From Gordionus sp. m RMFG-2023 (taxonomy: Eukaryota > Nematomorpha > Gordioida > Chordodea > Parachordodidae), in the NCBI RefSeq assembly GCF_954871325.1, contig NC_088775.1, forward strand, positions 62,535,561 to 62,599,560: a stretch of DNA of 64,000 nucleotides. The letters are read 5' to 3'. Made by a program: the position numbers and the translations under genes. Positions 63,936-64,000 of this stretch are shown in pieces; position 1 is the stretch's first letter, and every line of letters starts with the position of its first letter. Below the pieces are notes generated by a model. It searched no databases, was not told the DNA's origin, and saw only the letters and a list, made by a program, of their open reading frames with translations.

Positions 63936-64000
63936 CTCTAATTGATAGCTCCCAGGTTGCACATCTGTCATGTCAACCCATTGACAATCTATATCATATT
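63936..64000 (-). CDS. Lysyl oxidase, penultimate exon (partial)
   Basis: Minus-strand YDIDCQWVDMTDVQPGSYQLE followed by the consensus donor GAG|GTAAGT. DIDCQWVDITDV-PG-Y is a hallmark of lysyl oxidase, closest to LOXL2/3/4-type proteins. It joins in phase 0 to the last exon across a 63-bp intron and runs off the right edge of the window. Confidence 0.95.

Overview
This window is AT-rich (clearly over 70 percent), intron-rich nuclear DNA of an animal. I cannot name the species. The evidence is spliced genes for two animal proteins, a multi-membrane-pass glycerophosphodiester phosphodiesterase (GDE2/GDPD5-type) and a lysyl oxidase of LOXL2-like type, together with a typical invertebrate transposon load (piggyBac, hAT, LINE, SINE, Ty3-like LTR element, satellites).

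The main result is that most of the window is one gene. Exons of a plus-strand GDE-type phosphodiesterase can be traced from 16039 to a stop codon at 62376 (about 46 kb). In order they encode membrane segments, the HRG motif, PENT, LETD and HD catalytic motifs, the LNAGSWFL block, the NQLWLFSYYW block and the last membrane segment. Splice sites are canonical and mostly phase-compatible. One internal exon (between 16505 and 19168) and the N-terminal exon(s) were not found; one exon near 60414 is only a candidate. At the right edge the last two coding exons of a lysyl oxidase lie on the minus strand, so the two genes converge, with a hAT-like MITE between their 3' ends.

Everything else is mobile or repetitive. 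1-16 kb (upstream of the first recognised exon): a 5.7 kb foldback-like element whose arms are ~300 bp tandem repeats, a GC-rich dispersed repeat, and a nearly 7 kb Ty3/gypsy-like LTR element on the minus strand (a broken fossil with closely similar LTRs). 16-33 kb: introns with a decayed Ty3-like pol fossil, a decayed retroelement pol tail, three hAT transposase relics and an apparently intact piggyBac with TTAA target duplications. 33-61 kb: one intron of roughly 27 kb holding three copies of a DDE-like transposase family (one with ~600 bp terminal inverted repeats), a 119-bp satellite, a ~200-bp A-rich satellite that flips strand, LINE copies with inverted segments, a tRNA-derived SINE, diverged inverted satellite arrays, and two copies of a second foldback family, one of them hit by a LINE that left an 8-bp duplication.

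The elements do not work together as a system. They are independent residents of introns, and the exons between them have stayed open, which suggests that the host gene is still under selection.
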